A stretch of DNA of 10,646 bases from an uncultured Pseudomonadales bacterium (GCA_938048505.1 CALIUX010000250.1:1-10646); one strand, 5' to 3'; shown: positions 1 through 6,176, counted from the first letter of the stretch. Numbers and translations: made by a program. Notes: a model not told the origin generated them from the sequence alone.

Positions 1-162
1 AACTTAATGCGTCAACTGATAGAGCCAATCTGCGCGCCTGTACGAAAAGTCATTCCGCCTATTGGAGGGTTCGACTTTTCATTTATGGCTGTTGTGATGG
101 TCATTGTCATTTTACAGATGCTCATCAAAGGGCTAGCGCAACAAAATGGCATTCCACTTTAG
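1..162 (+). CDS. YggT family integral membrane protein, C-terminal part (5' end outside window)
   Basis: An open frame enters from the left edge in frame 1 and runs 53 codons to a TAG at 160-162. The visible residues include RQLIEPICAPVRKVIPPIGG followed by a hydrophobic segment (FMAVVMVIVILQMLI) and a short polar tail. The 'P.R..IPP.GG.D' signature followed by a membrane helix is the typical end of YggT-family proteins, which are small multi-pass inner-membrane proteins often encoded near proC. Their molecular role is not firmly settled. Only the last YggT repeat is visible, so the start, length and operon partners cannot be judged. The gene converges on the symporter gene that follows. Confidence 0.8.
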   Translation, partial: NLMRQLIEPICAPVRKVIPPIGGFDFSFMAVVMVIVILQMLIKGLAQQNGIPL

Positions 163-207
163 GTACGCAGCCTAAAATCCTGCATTTAGAAAGTCCTTTT
201 CGATCCA

Positions 208-245
208 GGTTAGTCAGAATCTTAAAGAATCGGTTCTGACTAACC
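208..245. terminator. Inverted repeat, likely bidirectional terminator
   Basis: GGTTAGTCAGAA (208-219) and TTCTGACTAACC (234-245) form a perfect 12-bp stem with a 14-nt loop. It lies between two convergent genes, 45 bp after the YggT stop and 65 bp after the symporter stop, where a shared terminator is expected. The T-tracts are weak on both sides (CCTTTCC on the plus strand), so termination efficiency is uncertain. Confidence 0.6.
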
Positions 246-310
246 TTTCCAGCTATCTTAAGTCTCTTTTACCTATTTTTAACACTTGTTTTTAATATCT
301 ATTTTTTAAG

Positions 311-1600
311 CTAAGTATTAGAAAGCAAGTTCTTTTCACCTTCTAGCTTTGCCATGATAATGGCACAACAACTATCACTGAAGACATTGACCGATGTTCT
401 CAGCATATCCAATATTCTATCCGTCACTAGCAGCAACCCAATCCCCTCAAGTGGCAAGCCAATCGCACCAAGAATAACGGCAATAGCCACTAAACTAGCA
501 GAAGGAATACCTGCCACACCAACAGATGTCAGTAACGCCACCATCACAATCGTAAATTGGTTAGCTAGAGTTAAATCAAGCCCGTACGCTTGAGCAATAA
601 ACATCGCTGCGACACATTCATATAACGCTGTACCGTCCATATTGACCGTTGCGCCTAAAGGCAGCACAAAAGAGGTTGTTTTATTGGAAACACCGGCTCT
701 TTTCTGTAGACAATCCATACTCACAGGAAGGGTTGCAGATGAGCTTGCCGTCGAGAAAGCCGTCAACATCGCGGGGAACATGGCTTGAAAGTGCCGCAAC
801 GGACTTAGCCCAGCCAATTTTAATAACGCTGCGAGTGTCACAAAAACATGTAAACCTAGCGCAATCACCACCGTAGCAAAAAAGACAAGCAACGGAACAA
901 AACTTTGAAGGCCAGTCATCATGATTGTTTTGGCAACCAAGCCAAACACCCCAATGGGTGAGAACTTCATAACAAACATTGTGATGTGCATCATCGTATC
1001 GAAGACACCCTGCCAAAAGTTAGCCAATGTCTCGCGTCCTGCAGGGGCAGCTTTTGTCATAAAGATACCAAACAACACACCAAAAATAATCACCGCTAAA
1101 AGCTGATTACTATCGCCCGCCGCATCCACAACGTTGGTAGGGATCATACGCAGAAACACATCTGTGATGTCGCCCACTCCCTTACCGCTCACCTTATCAA
1201 GTGCGCCATCCAACGCATCTGGCGAACTCAAGTTAAGCTGCTCACGGGCTGGCTCACCATCAATAATGCCTGGCTGGGTGATATTGACAACCATCAACCC
1301 CACGATAATCGCCAAGAAACTCGATAGCATATAAAACAGCAAGGTCTTACCGCCTAAACGCCCAACATGCTCACCACTACCCAGGCCATACACACCAACA
1401 ATAATCGATGCTAAAACCAGTGGGACAACCACCATTTTAAGCGCACGCAAAAATAAGCTACCAAAGAAATCACACACTGCATAAAACTGCGCGCCAAAGC
1501 CACCAGCCTCAGGAGGTGATACTTGCCCCATCAAAATACCGAGCGTGATCGCAAGAAAGATGGCAATAAAAATTTGCCAATGGAGTGCAAGTTTAGTCAT
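311..1600 (-). CDS. Dicarboxylate/amino acid:cation symporter (DAACS/SLC1 family), likely glutamate/aspartate transporter
   Basis: The 429-residue protein is full length for the family of Na+ or H+ coupled glutamate, aspartate or C4-dicarboxylate carriers of the inner membrane. The N-terminal half is a series of hydrophobic helices. The serine-rich HP1 motif STASSSATLP is at about 284-292, the NMDGT cation-binding motif at 320-324, and the HP2 tip GIPSAS at about 364-369. The last transmembrane helix reads TDRILDMLRTSVNVFSD (393-409). It keeps the Asp, Arg, Thr, Asn and Asp positions that bind substrate and cation in the GltPh structure (D394, R401, T402, N405, D409 here). The retained Arg points to an acidic substrate rather than serine or a neutral amino acid. 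The usual Gly before the last Asp is Ser, and Cys-Cys follows at 411-412. Start: ATG at 1600 with AGGTAGG upstream. I cannot separate GltP, GltT and DctA-like specificity from sequence alone. Confidence 0.9.
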   Translation of the reverse strand: MTKLALHWQIFIAIFLAITLGILMGQVSPPEAGGFGAQFYAVCDFFGSLFLRALKMVVVPLVLASIIVGVYGLGSGEHVGRLGGKTLLFYMLSSFLAIIVGLMVVNITQPGIIDGEPAREQLNLSSPDALDGALDKVSGKGVGDITDVFLRMIPTNVVDAAGDSNQLLAVIIFGVLFGIFMTKAAPAGRETLANFWQGVFDTMMHITMFVMKFSPIGVFGLVAKTIMMTGLQSFVPLLVFFATVVIALGLHVFVTLAALLKLAGLSPLRHFQAMFPAMLTAFSTASSSATLPVSMDCLQKRAGVSNKTTSFVLPLGATVNMDGTALYECVAAMFIAQAYGLDLTLANQFTIVMVALLTSVGVAGIPSASLVAIAVILGAIGLPLEGIGLLLVTDRILDMLRTSVNVFSDSCCAIIMAKLEGEKNLLSNT

Positions 1601-1646
1601 AGAGTGCCTACCTGGTCGATGTTCGAAAGCGAATTAAGCAATGCAG

Positions 1647-1673
1647 GCTATAGATCACGCACAGAACTTTCAA
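1647..1673 (-). promoter_or_regulatory. Candidate sigma70 promoter for the symporter gene
   Basis: On the minus strand TTGAAA (1673-1668) is followed after 15 bp by TATAGC (1652-1647). Transcription would begin near 1640, leaving about 40 nt of leader before the symporter ATG. The spacing is short for sigma70, so this is a tentative call. It overlaps the stop codon of the uncertain 96-codon minus-strand ORF. Confidence 0.35.
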
Positions 1674-1938
1674 GTCGTGTAAGCCGCCTTAAAACGGTTA
1701 ATAAAATGCCTAAGGGCTGTTCAAAGTAGTCAGTACGGTTAAAAGCAACATAAGCCCAGAGCAAGTGCCACACTACGAATACTCTACTATGAAGGTAAAT
1801 TATGAAGACAAATAGCAAAGTGAACAGCAAAGAAAGTGCCAGCGCAGAGACCAACATAAACAAGAGTGCCAGAACAGAAATCCCATTTAAGCTGCTAGCC
1901 GCGTTATACTCATTAGCGTTAGAGACAAGATGACACAC
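1648..1938 (-). CDS. Uncertain small hydrophobic ORF, 96 aa (antisense to the 43-aa ORF)
   Basis: This open frame starts at GTG (1938) with GAGG four bases upstream and ends at TAG 48 bp before the symporter start, on the same strand. The predicted product has a leucine-rich hydrophobic stretch at about residues 20-50, probably one or two membrane helices. Aromatic residues follow, then a basic tail (RRLTRLESSVRDL). I recognise no family. Hydrophobic composition is what one expects in the antisense frame of a polar Ser/Asn/Lys-rich gene, so it may be a shadow of the plus-strand ORF at 1802-1933. The two cannot both be assumed real. It could instead be a small membrane protein co-transcribed with the symporter. 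Confidence 0.22.
   Translation of the reverse strand: MCHLVSNANEYNAASSLNGISVLALLFMLVSALALSLLFTLLFVFIIYLHSRVFVVWHLLWAYVAFNRTDYFEQPLGILLTVLRRLTRLESSVRDL
1802..1933 (+). CDS. Candidate small protein, 43 aa, immediately upstream of ubiA
   Basis: An ATG at 1802 is preceded by GAAGGTAAATT, a good Shine-Dalgarno with ideal spacing. The frame runs 43 codons to TGA at 1931-1933 and ends 18 bp before the ubiA start on the same strand. The N-terminal two thirds are polar and rich in Ser, Asn, Lys and Ala (MKTNSKVNSKESASA). The C-terminal third is a short amphipathic or hydrophobic stretch (PFKLLAALYSLALETR). I recognise no family. In pseudomonads this position is taken by ubiC (chorismate lyase), but nothing here resembles UbiC. 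It could be a genuine small protein, a leader peptide coupling translation to ubiA (whose own ribosome-binding site is weak), or chance. Confidence 0.35.
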   Translation: MKTNSKVNSKESASAETNINKSARTEIPFKLLAALYSLALETR

Positions 1939-1951
1939 AAAGCCTCACGTA

Positions 1952-2848
1952 ATGATTAAATCACTTTTTCCTGCTGCCCTTATTTCTCACCCCAGTATTC
2001 ACGCAAGTATCAAGCTGATGCGATGGGACCGCCCTATTGGCATTTTTTTGGTGCTATGGCCTACACTATGGGCACTTTGGCTCGCATCAGAAGGTATTCC
2101 TCGATGGCAAGAAATGTTTATCTTTGTGCTGGGGGTTATCGTCATGCGCTCGGCAGGGTGTGTGATCAATGACTATGCAGACCGCGATATTGATGGTCAC
2201 ATAGAGCGCACACAAAATAGACCCCTTGCAACGGGTGAAGCGTCAACCACCTTGGCACTAGGTTTGTTTGCTGGCCTTATTGCTATTGCTTTGGTACTGG
2301 TTTTATTAACCAATACCAAAACCGTGATAACGGCCATAGGAGCACTTGGGCTCACGGTTATTTACCCGTTTATGAAGCGCTATACCTATATGCCACAACT
2401 TATTTTAGGGGCCGCTTTTGCTTGGGCTATTCCAATGGCTTTTACCGCCGTCACAAATACTTTGCCCAAACCTATGTGGACACTGTATTTAGGCGTGCTC
2501 GTTTGGACCCTCACGTACGATACGTTCTATGCCATGGTTGACCGAGAAGATGATCTCAAAGTTGGCGTAAAATCGACCGCTATACTCTTTGCAGAAAATG
2601 ACCGTGTGATTACTGGCGCGTTGCAAGTCTTCACACTCATCATCCTATTAACCGTTGGTAGCAGTTTCGATTTACACTGGCCTTATTACCTTGGTGTAAT
2701 CGGCGCGGGAGCACTGTTTGGGTACCAACAATGGTTGATTCAAGATCGCTCCCCTGCGCACTGCTTTACTGCTTTTTTGAATAATAATTGGGTCGGAATG
2801 GTCATTTTTACCGGTATTTTATTCAACTATTTACTTTATCCTGCCTGA
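1952..2848 (+). CDS. ubiA: 4-hydroxybenzoate polyprenyltransferase
   Basis: UbiA attaches the polyprenyl side chain to 4-hydroxybenzoate, the membrane step that commits the ring to ubiquinone. At 298 residues it is close to the E. coli enzyme (290) and aligns along its length. It has the early RWDRPIG and LWPTLWALW segments. The first Asp-rich motif, NDYADRDID, is at 73-81 and is followed by ERTQNRPL. YPFMKRYT is at about 138-145 and LGAAFAWAIPMAF at about 152-164. The second Asp-rich motif, DREDD, is at 197-201 and is followed by KSTAILF. The two acidic motifs bind Mg-polyprenyl diphosphate, and the rest is about eight or nine membrane helices. The ATG at 1952 has only a weak ribosome-binding site, so translation may be coupled to the 43-codon ORF 18 bp upstream. 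There is no ubiC beside it, so the chorismate lyase must be elsewhere. phoB follows on the same strand after 305 bp. Confidence 0.96.
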   Translation: MIKSLFPAALISHPSIHASIKLMRWDRPIGIFLVLWPTLWALWLASEGIPRWQEMFIFVLGVIVMRSAGCVINDYADRDIDGHIERTQNRPLATGEASTTLALGLFAGLIAIALVLVLLTNTKTVITAIGALGLTVIYPFMKRYTYMPQLILGAAFAWAIPMAFTAVTNTLPKPMWTLYLGVLVWTLTYDTFYAMVDREDDLKVGVKSTAILFAENDRVITGALQVFTLIILLTVGSSFDLHWPYYLGVIGAGALFGYQQWLIQDRSPAHCFTAFLNNNWVGMVIFTGILFNYLLYPA

Positions 2849-2857
2849 TCCAAATGC

Positions 2858-2909
2858 ACACGGTCAGCATAGCGTAGCGTGTTATAACGCTATCCCATAC
2901 TGACCGTGT
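2858..2909. repeat. Long nested inverted repeat downstream of ubiA
   Basis: Outer arms ACACGGTCAG (2858-2867) and CTGACCGTGT (2900-2909) match perfectly. Inside them ATAGCGT (2869-2875) and ACGCTAT (2887-2893) also match. The element begins 9 bp after the ubiA stop, so it probably protects or ends the ubiA transcript. No T-tract follows (ATCGCAAAAG comes next), so it is not a classical intrinsic terminator. It could be a REP-like dispersed element, but one copy cannot show that. Confidence 0.6.
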
Positions 2910-3003
2910 ATCGCAAAAGTCTTGATCTTCAACGTATTTTTCTCGCTTTGCTTCGATGCAGAATCAGGGTGTGCTATTAAATAGGGCATGATATTGAATT
3001 ATG

Positions 3004-3027
3004 ACTAATTAGAGACCACTAGTTAGT
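3004..3027. repeat. Inverted repeat upstream of the Pho box
   Basis: ACTAATTAG (3004-3012) and CTAGTTAGT (3019-3027) form a 9-bp stem with one T/G mismatch and a 6-nt spacer. It sits 14 bp before the first Pho half-site. It may be an operator for another regulator or an RNA hairpin. The remainder of the 2910-3040 interval shows no open frame or clear promoter that I can defend. Confidence 0.3.
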
Positions 3028-3040
3028 GCAACAGATAAAA

Positions 3041-3087
3041 TCGTCATAAAAACGACATAAAATCGTCAAATGTCATAAAATGGCAAC
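3041..3087 (+). promoter_or_regulatory. Pho box array (PhoB binding sites) upstream of phoB
   Basis: Half-sites resembling the PhoB consensus CTGTCAT lie at an 11-bp period: TCGTCAT (3041-3047), ACGACAT (3052-3058) and TCGTCAA (3063-3069), each followed by an A-rich 4-bp spacer where one fits. A second pair in a shifted register, ATGTCAT (3070-3076) and TGGCAAC (3081-3087), also has 11-bp spacing. AT-rich candidates for a -10 element lie just downstream (TTTATTTAAT, 3094-3103). PhoB binds such direct repeats in place of a -35 box, so this supports autoregulated phoBR expression under phosphate limitation. The last member of each run is the weakest match. Confidence 0.75.
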
Positions 3088-3153
3088 ACAATCTTTATTT
3101 AATCCCTACCTGCAAAATACAGATTGATTCTTAGTAGTAACAGGTGGTTTAGC

Positions 3154-3861
3154 ATGACAACAAAGACGATTCTAATCGTTGACGATGAAGCACCTATTCG
3201 CGATATGCTGCGAGTAGCGCTAGAAATGGCTGAGTATAATTGTGTTGAGGCCAGTGATGCCCAATCTGCTCACGGTATTATTGTCGATAAAAAACCTGAT
3301 CTCATTTTGCTTGACTGGATGATGCCAGGCACCAGTGGAATGGAGTTAGCGCGTAGGCTCAAGCGCGATCAATTAACCTCTGAAATCCCCATCATTATGC
3401 TTACCGCTAAAGGGGAAGAAGATAATAAAATTCAAGGCCTAGAAGCCGGTGCTGATGACTATATAACCAAACCTTTCTCACCTCGTGAGCTTGTTGCGCG
3501 CCTCAAGGCTGTTTTACGCCGCACCGATACACTTTCAACGGGTGAACCCATCGTTGTAGCAGGATTATGCCTTGACCCTTCAAGCCATCGCGTCACAATA
3601 AATGACGTACCCGTACAAATGGGGCCCACTGAATACCGTTTACTAGAGTTTTTCCTCACTCACCAAGAACGTGTCTATACTCGTAATCAACTGCTCGATC
3701 ATGTTTGGGGCGGTAATGTTTATGTAGAAGAACGAACAGTTGATGTGCATATTCGACGCTTACGTAAAGCACTAACACTTGAAGGTCATGACAGGTTCAT
3801 ACAAACTGTGCGCGGTGCGGGCTATCGCTTTTCACACAAACTGACAGCCAAGGCAGAATAG
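3154..3861 (+). CDS. phoB: Phosphate regulon response regulator PhoB
   Basis: This is an OmpR-family DNA-binding response regulator that activates phosphate-acquisition genes when phosphorylated by PhoR. It has 235 residues (E. coli 229) and aligns end to end with E. coli PhoB. The receiver domain (about 5-120) has acidic-pocket residues D10-D11, phospho-acceptor D54 in LLDWMMPG, the switch Thr in [11 protein letters not shown], and the invariant Lys in [10 protein letters not shown]. The winged-helix domain (about 130-230) carries [15 protein letters not shown], the recognition helix [12 protein letters not shown], and the wing [11 protein letters not shown] chose the ATG at 3154 because AGGTGG lies just upstream and the protein then begins [12 protein letters not shown], as in relatives. 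A TTG at 3124 in the same frame would only add a non-homologous extension. The Pho box array upstream suggests autoregulation. phoR follows after 53 bp. Confidence 0.97.
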   Translation: MTTKTILIVDDEAPIRDMLRVALEMAEYNCVEASDAQSAHGIIVDKKPDLILLDWMMPGTSGMELARRLKRDQLTSEIPIIMLTAKGEEDNKIQGLEAGADDYITKPFSPRELVARLKAVLRRTDTLSTGEPIVVAGLCLDPSSHRVTINDVPVQMGPTEYRLLEFFLTHQERVYTRNQLLDHVWGGNVYVEERTVDVHIRRLRKALTLEGHDRFIQTVRGAGYRFSHKLTAKAE

Positions 3862-3868
3862 TTGCATT

Positions 3869-3893
3869 TGGCTTACACCTTTAAGCCATTTTT
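3869..3893 (+). terminator. Terminator-like hairpin in the phoB-phoR gap
   Basis: TGGCTTA (3869-3875) pairs with TAAGCCA (3882-3888) around a 6-nt loop and is followed directly by TTTTT (3889-3893). It lies 8 bp after the phoB stop and 21 bp before the phoR ATG. The form is that of an intrinsic terminator with a 7-bp stem. As phoR needs to be transcribed, partial read-through (lowering PhoR relative to PhoB) is the likely meaning, if it is active. Confidence 0.5.
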
Positions 3894-3914
3894 AAAAGCC
3901 ATTGAAGAGCATGT

Positions 3915-5234
3915 ATGTTGCGCAGAGGATTCAAAACTGAAATACGGTGGCTACTCATCGCCCTTGCCGTATTCGGCACTATCGGCTTTTTAAACGGCCA
4001 CTTTTTAATCACACTACTCGCAGTCTTCATACTACATGCTATTTGGCAATATTCGCGCCTCTATAAACTAGAATCGTGGGTAAACGAGGCACGGCGTGTA
4101 GCACCACCAGAAGACGAGCTACAGGGCGTTTGCGCTGACATCGCCGATGATGTCAATCTCATGCACAATCGCCATGAGAAAGAAAAACAACGCTTAGAGA
4201 AAGTGGTCCACCGTGTGCAAGAGATGACAACTGCACTCAATGATGGCGTTATCTTGATCGACTCACGTGGCAATATGGAATGGTGGAATCGCGCAGCAGG
4301 TGAACTATTTAACCTGCAAGTTGTGGATCTAGGCCAGAAGATAACTAACCTGATTCGCTTTCCACGTTTTGTACGGTATTTTGAATCGGGTAAGTACAGT
4401 GAGCCGCTAGACTACACATTGCCCAATAAAAGTGGAATGCATGTTGAATTTGTCATCCATCGATTTGGGGAAGGTGAACGGCTAATTGTCATACGTGATA
4501 TATCCCGCCTGACTAAGCTTGAGCAAATGCGCAAAGATTTTGTGGCCAATGTTTCTCATGAATTACGCACCCCGCTAACGGTTTTACGCGGCTACCTCGA
4601 AACCCTCGAGGATGCTGGCAATATTCCTTCATCATGGGAGAAAGCACTTAAACATATGCTGAGTCAAACCAGCCGAATGACGTCCTTAACAAATGACCTG
4701 ATTGCATTAAGCAAGCTCGAAACCGGTGAAAAAGAGCAAGGGCATCATGTTATTGATCTTAGTCAACTGATTGAAATGATCGCGACAGATGCGCGATCAC
4801 TCAGCGGTGATAAAGAACATACTATTAGCACTAACATCGCTTCAAAAGATATCGCAATTTATGGCAGAGAGAATGAACTGCGTAGCGCTATCTCCAACCT
4901 AGTCTTTAATGCCGTCAATTACACACCGGACGCAGGTCAAATTCTTATTCAAGTTGAGCAAGACAAAATGGGAACGGTTATTACTGTCAGTGATAACGGA
5001 GAAGGCATTGATTCTAGACATATCAGCCGCTTAACTGAGCGTTTTTATCGTGTTGACTCAAGCCGTTCTGCTAGCTCTGGCGGTACTGGCTTAGGGCTAG
5101 CGATTGTTAAGCACGTACTGCTACGCCACAATGCAGAATTACGAATACACAGCGTTGTTGGTCGAGGGAGTGAGTTTTCATGCCATTTCCCCCCTGCTCG
5201 CACCGCAACTCAAGGAACTATGAAAACGGCTTAA
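3915..5234 (+). CDS. phoR: Phosphate regulon sensor histidine kinase PhoR
   Basis: PhoR is the inner-membrane histidine kinase/phosphatase that controls PhoB, and senses phosphate through the Pst transporter and PhoU. The product has 439 residues (E. coli 431). Two hydrophobic segments at about 11-26 and 29-45 form the membrane anchor, with almost no periplasmic loop. A PAS domain spans about 97-200 (ALNDGVILIDSRGNMEWWN) and the HisKA domain has H215 in NVSHELRTPLTVL. The HATPase domain shows the N box (NLVFNAVNYTP), the G1 box DNGEGI at 360-365, the F box RFYRVD, and the G2 box GGTGLGLAIVKH at about 389-400. Start: ATG at 3915. The competing ATG at 3911 is in another frame. The stop codon overlaps that of the convergent PilZ-like gene, and no plus-strand terminator is visible after it, so phoR transcripts probably run antisense into that gene. 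Confidence 0.96.
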   Translation: MLRRGFKTEIRWLLIALAVFGTIGFLNGHFLITLLAVFILHAIWQYSRLYKLESWVNEARRVAPPEDELQGVCADIADDVNLMHNRHEKEKQRLEKVVHRVQEMTTALNDGVILIDSRGNMEWWNRAAGELFNLQVVDLGQKITNLIRFPRFVRYFESGKYSEPLDYTLPNKSGMHVEFVIHRFGEGERLIVIRDISRLTKLEQMRKDFVANVSHELRTPLTVLRGYLETLEDAGNIPSSWEKALKHMLSQTSRMTSLTNDLIALSKLETGEKEQGHHVIDLSQLIEMIATDARSLSGDKEHTISTNIASKDIAIYGRENELRSAISNLVFNAVNYTPDAGQILIQVEQDKMGTVITVSDNGEGIDSRHISRLTERFYRVDSSRSASSGGTGLGLAIVKHVLLRHNAELRIHSVVGRGSEFSCHFPPARTATQGTMKTA

Positions 5235-5246
5235 GGGAAAAGCCGT
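5222..5246 (-). terminator. Intrinsic terminator of the PilZ-like gene, embedded in the phoR 3' end
   Basis: Read on the minus strand, ACGGCTT (5246-5240) pairs with AAGCCGT (5232-5226) around a 7-nt loop and is followed by TTT (with the stem's last T, a run of four). The stem contains the stop codon of the PilZ-like gene and coding sequence plus the stop of phoR. On the plus strand no T-tract follows, so it should act in one direction only. Confidence 0.55.
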
Positions 5247-5815
5247 GCAAAACGGCCTATCCATTCTTTGGCCGCTTCATCTGCAGTAAGACGTCGCCCT
5301 TTAGATAATAAGGCTTGATGGTAATGTTCGATATGGCAAACTTGCTCAGCCATACGCATAGCATGCGCATCATGACCCTCCCTAAAGCAAACTGTGATTT
5401 CATACGATGCATTCTGATCCTCACTGGCCTCATCAACTTGAATGCAATCATCCACCACACCCTGTAATGTCAAGTGCTCACCGCATACGACAATGTCAAT
5501 TTCAATAGCCGCACGGATCATCGCACTGTGTTGCGCTGTAAACACCATACCATTCGCTAGAGTCTCTTTTTGTATAAGCTGCTCACTCTTTGAAGCTGGC
5601 AAGCTTGTTATACGATAGCTAAGCGGAATATCTTGAGGGTGTTTAATGAAACCTTGCAACGTATACATAGCAAGGTCATCTTCCTTTATAGGTGAATACA
5701 AAGGTGGATTGCGATCTGGTAGATCATTTTTAAGAGGGTCGTTTGCAGGCTGTTCAGCGCGCACAACAGCGGGCTGTTTCACTGAAATAAAAGCAGATGC
5801 ATGAGAAGAAGCCAT
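5231..5815 (-). CDS. PilZ-like protein with degenerate c-di-GMP motifs (uncharacterised)
   Basis: This is a 194-residue soluble protein. Residues 1-49 are Ala/Pro/Lys/Asp-rich and look disordered. From Met50 the sequence resembles a PilZ barrel: QGFIKHPQDIPLSYRI (54-69), then ETLANGMVF at about 84-92 and beta-rich segments IEIDIVVCGEHLTLQG and YEITVCFRE. A helical tail follows (RMAEQVCHIEHYHQALL and the end AAKEWIGRFARLFP). In a true c-di-GMP-binding PilZ, RxxxR precedes the domain and D/NxSxxG follows. Here the aligned positions are QGFIK and ETLANG, so both motifs are eroded. The annotated ATG at 5815 has a weak ribosome-binding site. Met50 (5668), with AAGGA 13 nt upstream, is an alternative giving 145 residues. 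The gene stands alone after a roughly 400-bp gap and converges with phoR. The family call rests on recalled similarity, so treat the function as unknown. Confidence 0.55.
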   Translation of the reverse strand: MASSHASAFISVKQPAVVRAEQPANDPLKNDLPDRNPPLYSPIKEDDLAMYTLQGFIKHPQDIPLSYRITSLPASKSEQLIQKETLANGMVFTAQHSAMIRAAIEIDIVVCGEHLTLQGVVDDCIQVDEASEDQNASYEITVCFREGHDAHAMRMAEQVCHIEHYHQALLSKGRRLTADEAAKEWIGRFARLFP

Positions 5816-6176
5816 AACACTTAACCCGGTAAAAATAATTTCAGATATGACACTGATAAATTTAGGTATAGCTTACATTGCAATGAAAAGATGATCGTTG
5901 AGAATAAAGATGATGAGTGGACGAAAAACAGGATAGGCATAAAAAGCTTTGCACTCAAAACGTTTACTCAACTCCACTTAAATAAGTAACAGCCAAATGA
6001 GCCATATCAAAGCATCATGCGTCAAAAAGATAACGCCCAAAAAAGAGCTAGGAAATTTTAACCGTCAGGCTACACAGCAATACCAAGCATAGCGTCCTTA
6101 TTTGTCTAAGTATCTTCAACCTAAGCATCTTCAAACCAAGCACCCTCAGTCTAAAGACCCCAGCTAAAAGATGCGT
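5816..6176. other. Gap with no convincing gene
   Basis: This stretch separates the rnhB terminator from the PilZ-like gene. Only short frames occur: plus-strand ORFs of 32 codons (5891-5989) and 31 codons (5997-6092), neither with a good ribosome-binding site, and a 26-codon minus-strand frame inside the 15-bp repeats. A perfect 10-bp palindrome CATTGCAATG (5876-5885) lies about 61 bp before the PilZ-like start and could be an operator. The promoter of the PilZ-like gene must lie here, but I see no strong -35/-10 pair. The sequence may be a decayed gene, though I cannot identify it. Confidence 0.5.
6106..6165. repeat. Degenerate 15-bp tandem repeat
   Basis: Four units in exact 15-bp register: CTAAGTATCTTCAAC (6106-6120), CTAAGCATCTTCAAA (6121-6135), CCAAGCACCCTCAGT (6136-6150) and CTAAAGACCCCAGCT (6151-6165). 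The first two are nearly identical and the last two diverge steadily. The period is a multiple of three, but no long frame crosses it. It lies just beyond the rnhB terminator and is probably a decaying slippage-derived repeat. Confidence 0.65.

Noticed and set aside
681..1016. Out-of-frame ORFs inside the symporter and other large genes (for example 681-1016, 4061-4273, 9776-9958)
   Set aside because: They are shadows in other frames of clearly conserved genes, with no ribosome-binding site or family match.
1601..1951. Remnant of ubiC
   Set aside because: Neither strand shows any chorismate lyase-like segment; the region is also too short for a whole gene.
3124..3153. Upstream in-frame TTG start for phoB
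   Set aside because: It would add ten residues with no counterpart in PhoB, while the ATG at 3154 has a strong AGGTGG at good spacing.
5891..5989. 32-codon plus-strand ORF in the gap upstream of the PilZ-like gene
   Set aside because: It has a poor ribosome-binding site, no recognisable protein and no gene context, and short frames are expected by chance in AT-rich DNA.
6057..6138. Minus-strand 26-codon ORF with a 5-residue Leu/Lys repeat within the 15-bp repeats
   Set aside because: It follows a strong terminator and has no clear ribosome-binding site. The peptide repeat is a by-product of the DNA repeat.
6106..6165. CRISPR array
   Set aside because: The units are 15 bp, directly adjacent without spacers, and degenerate.
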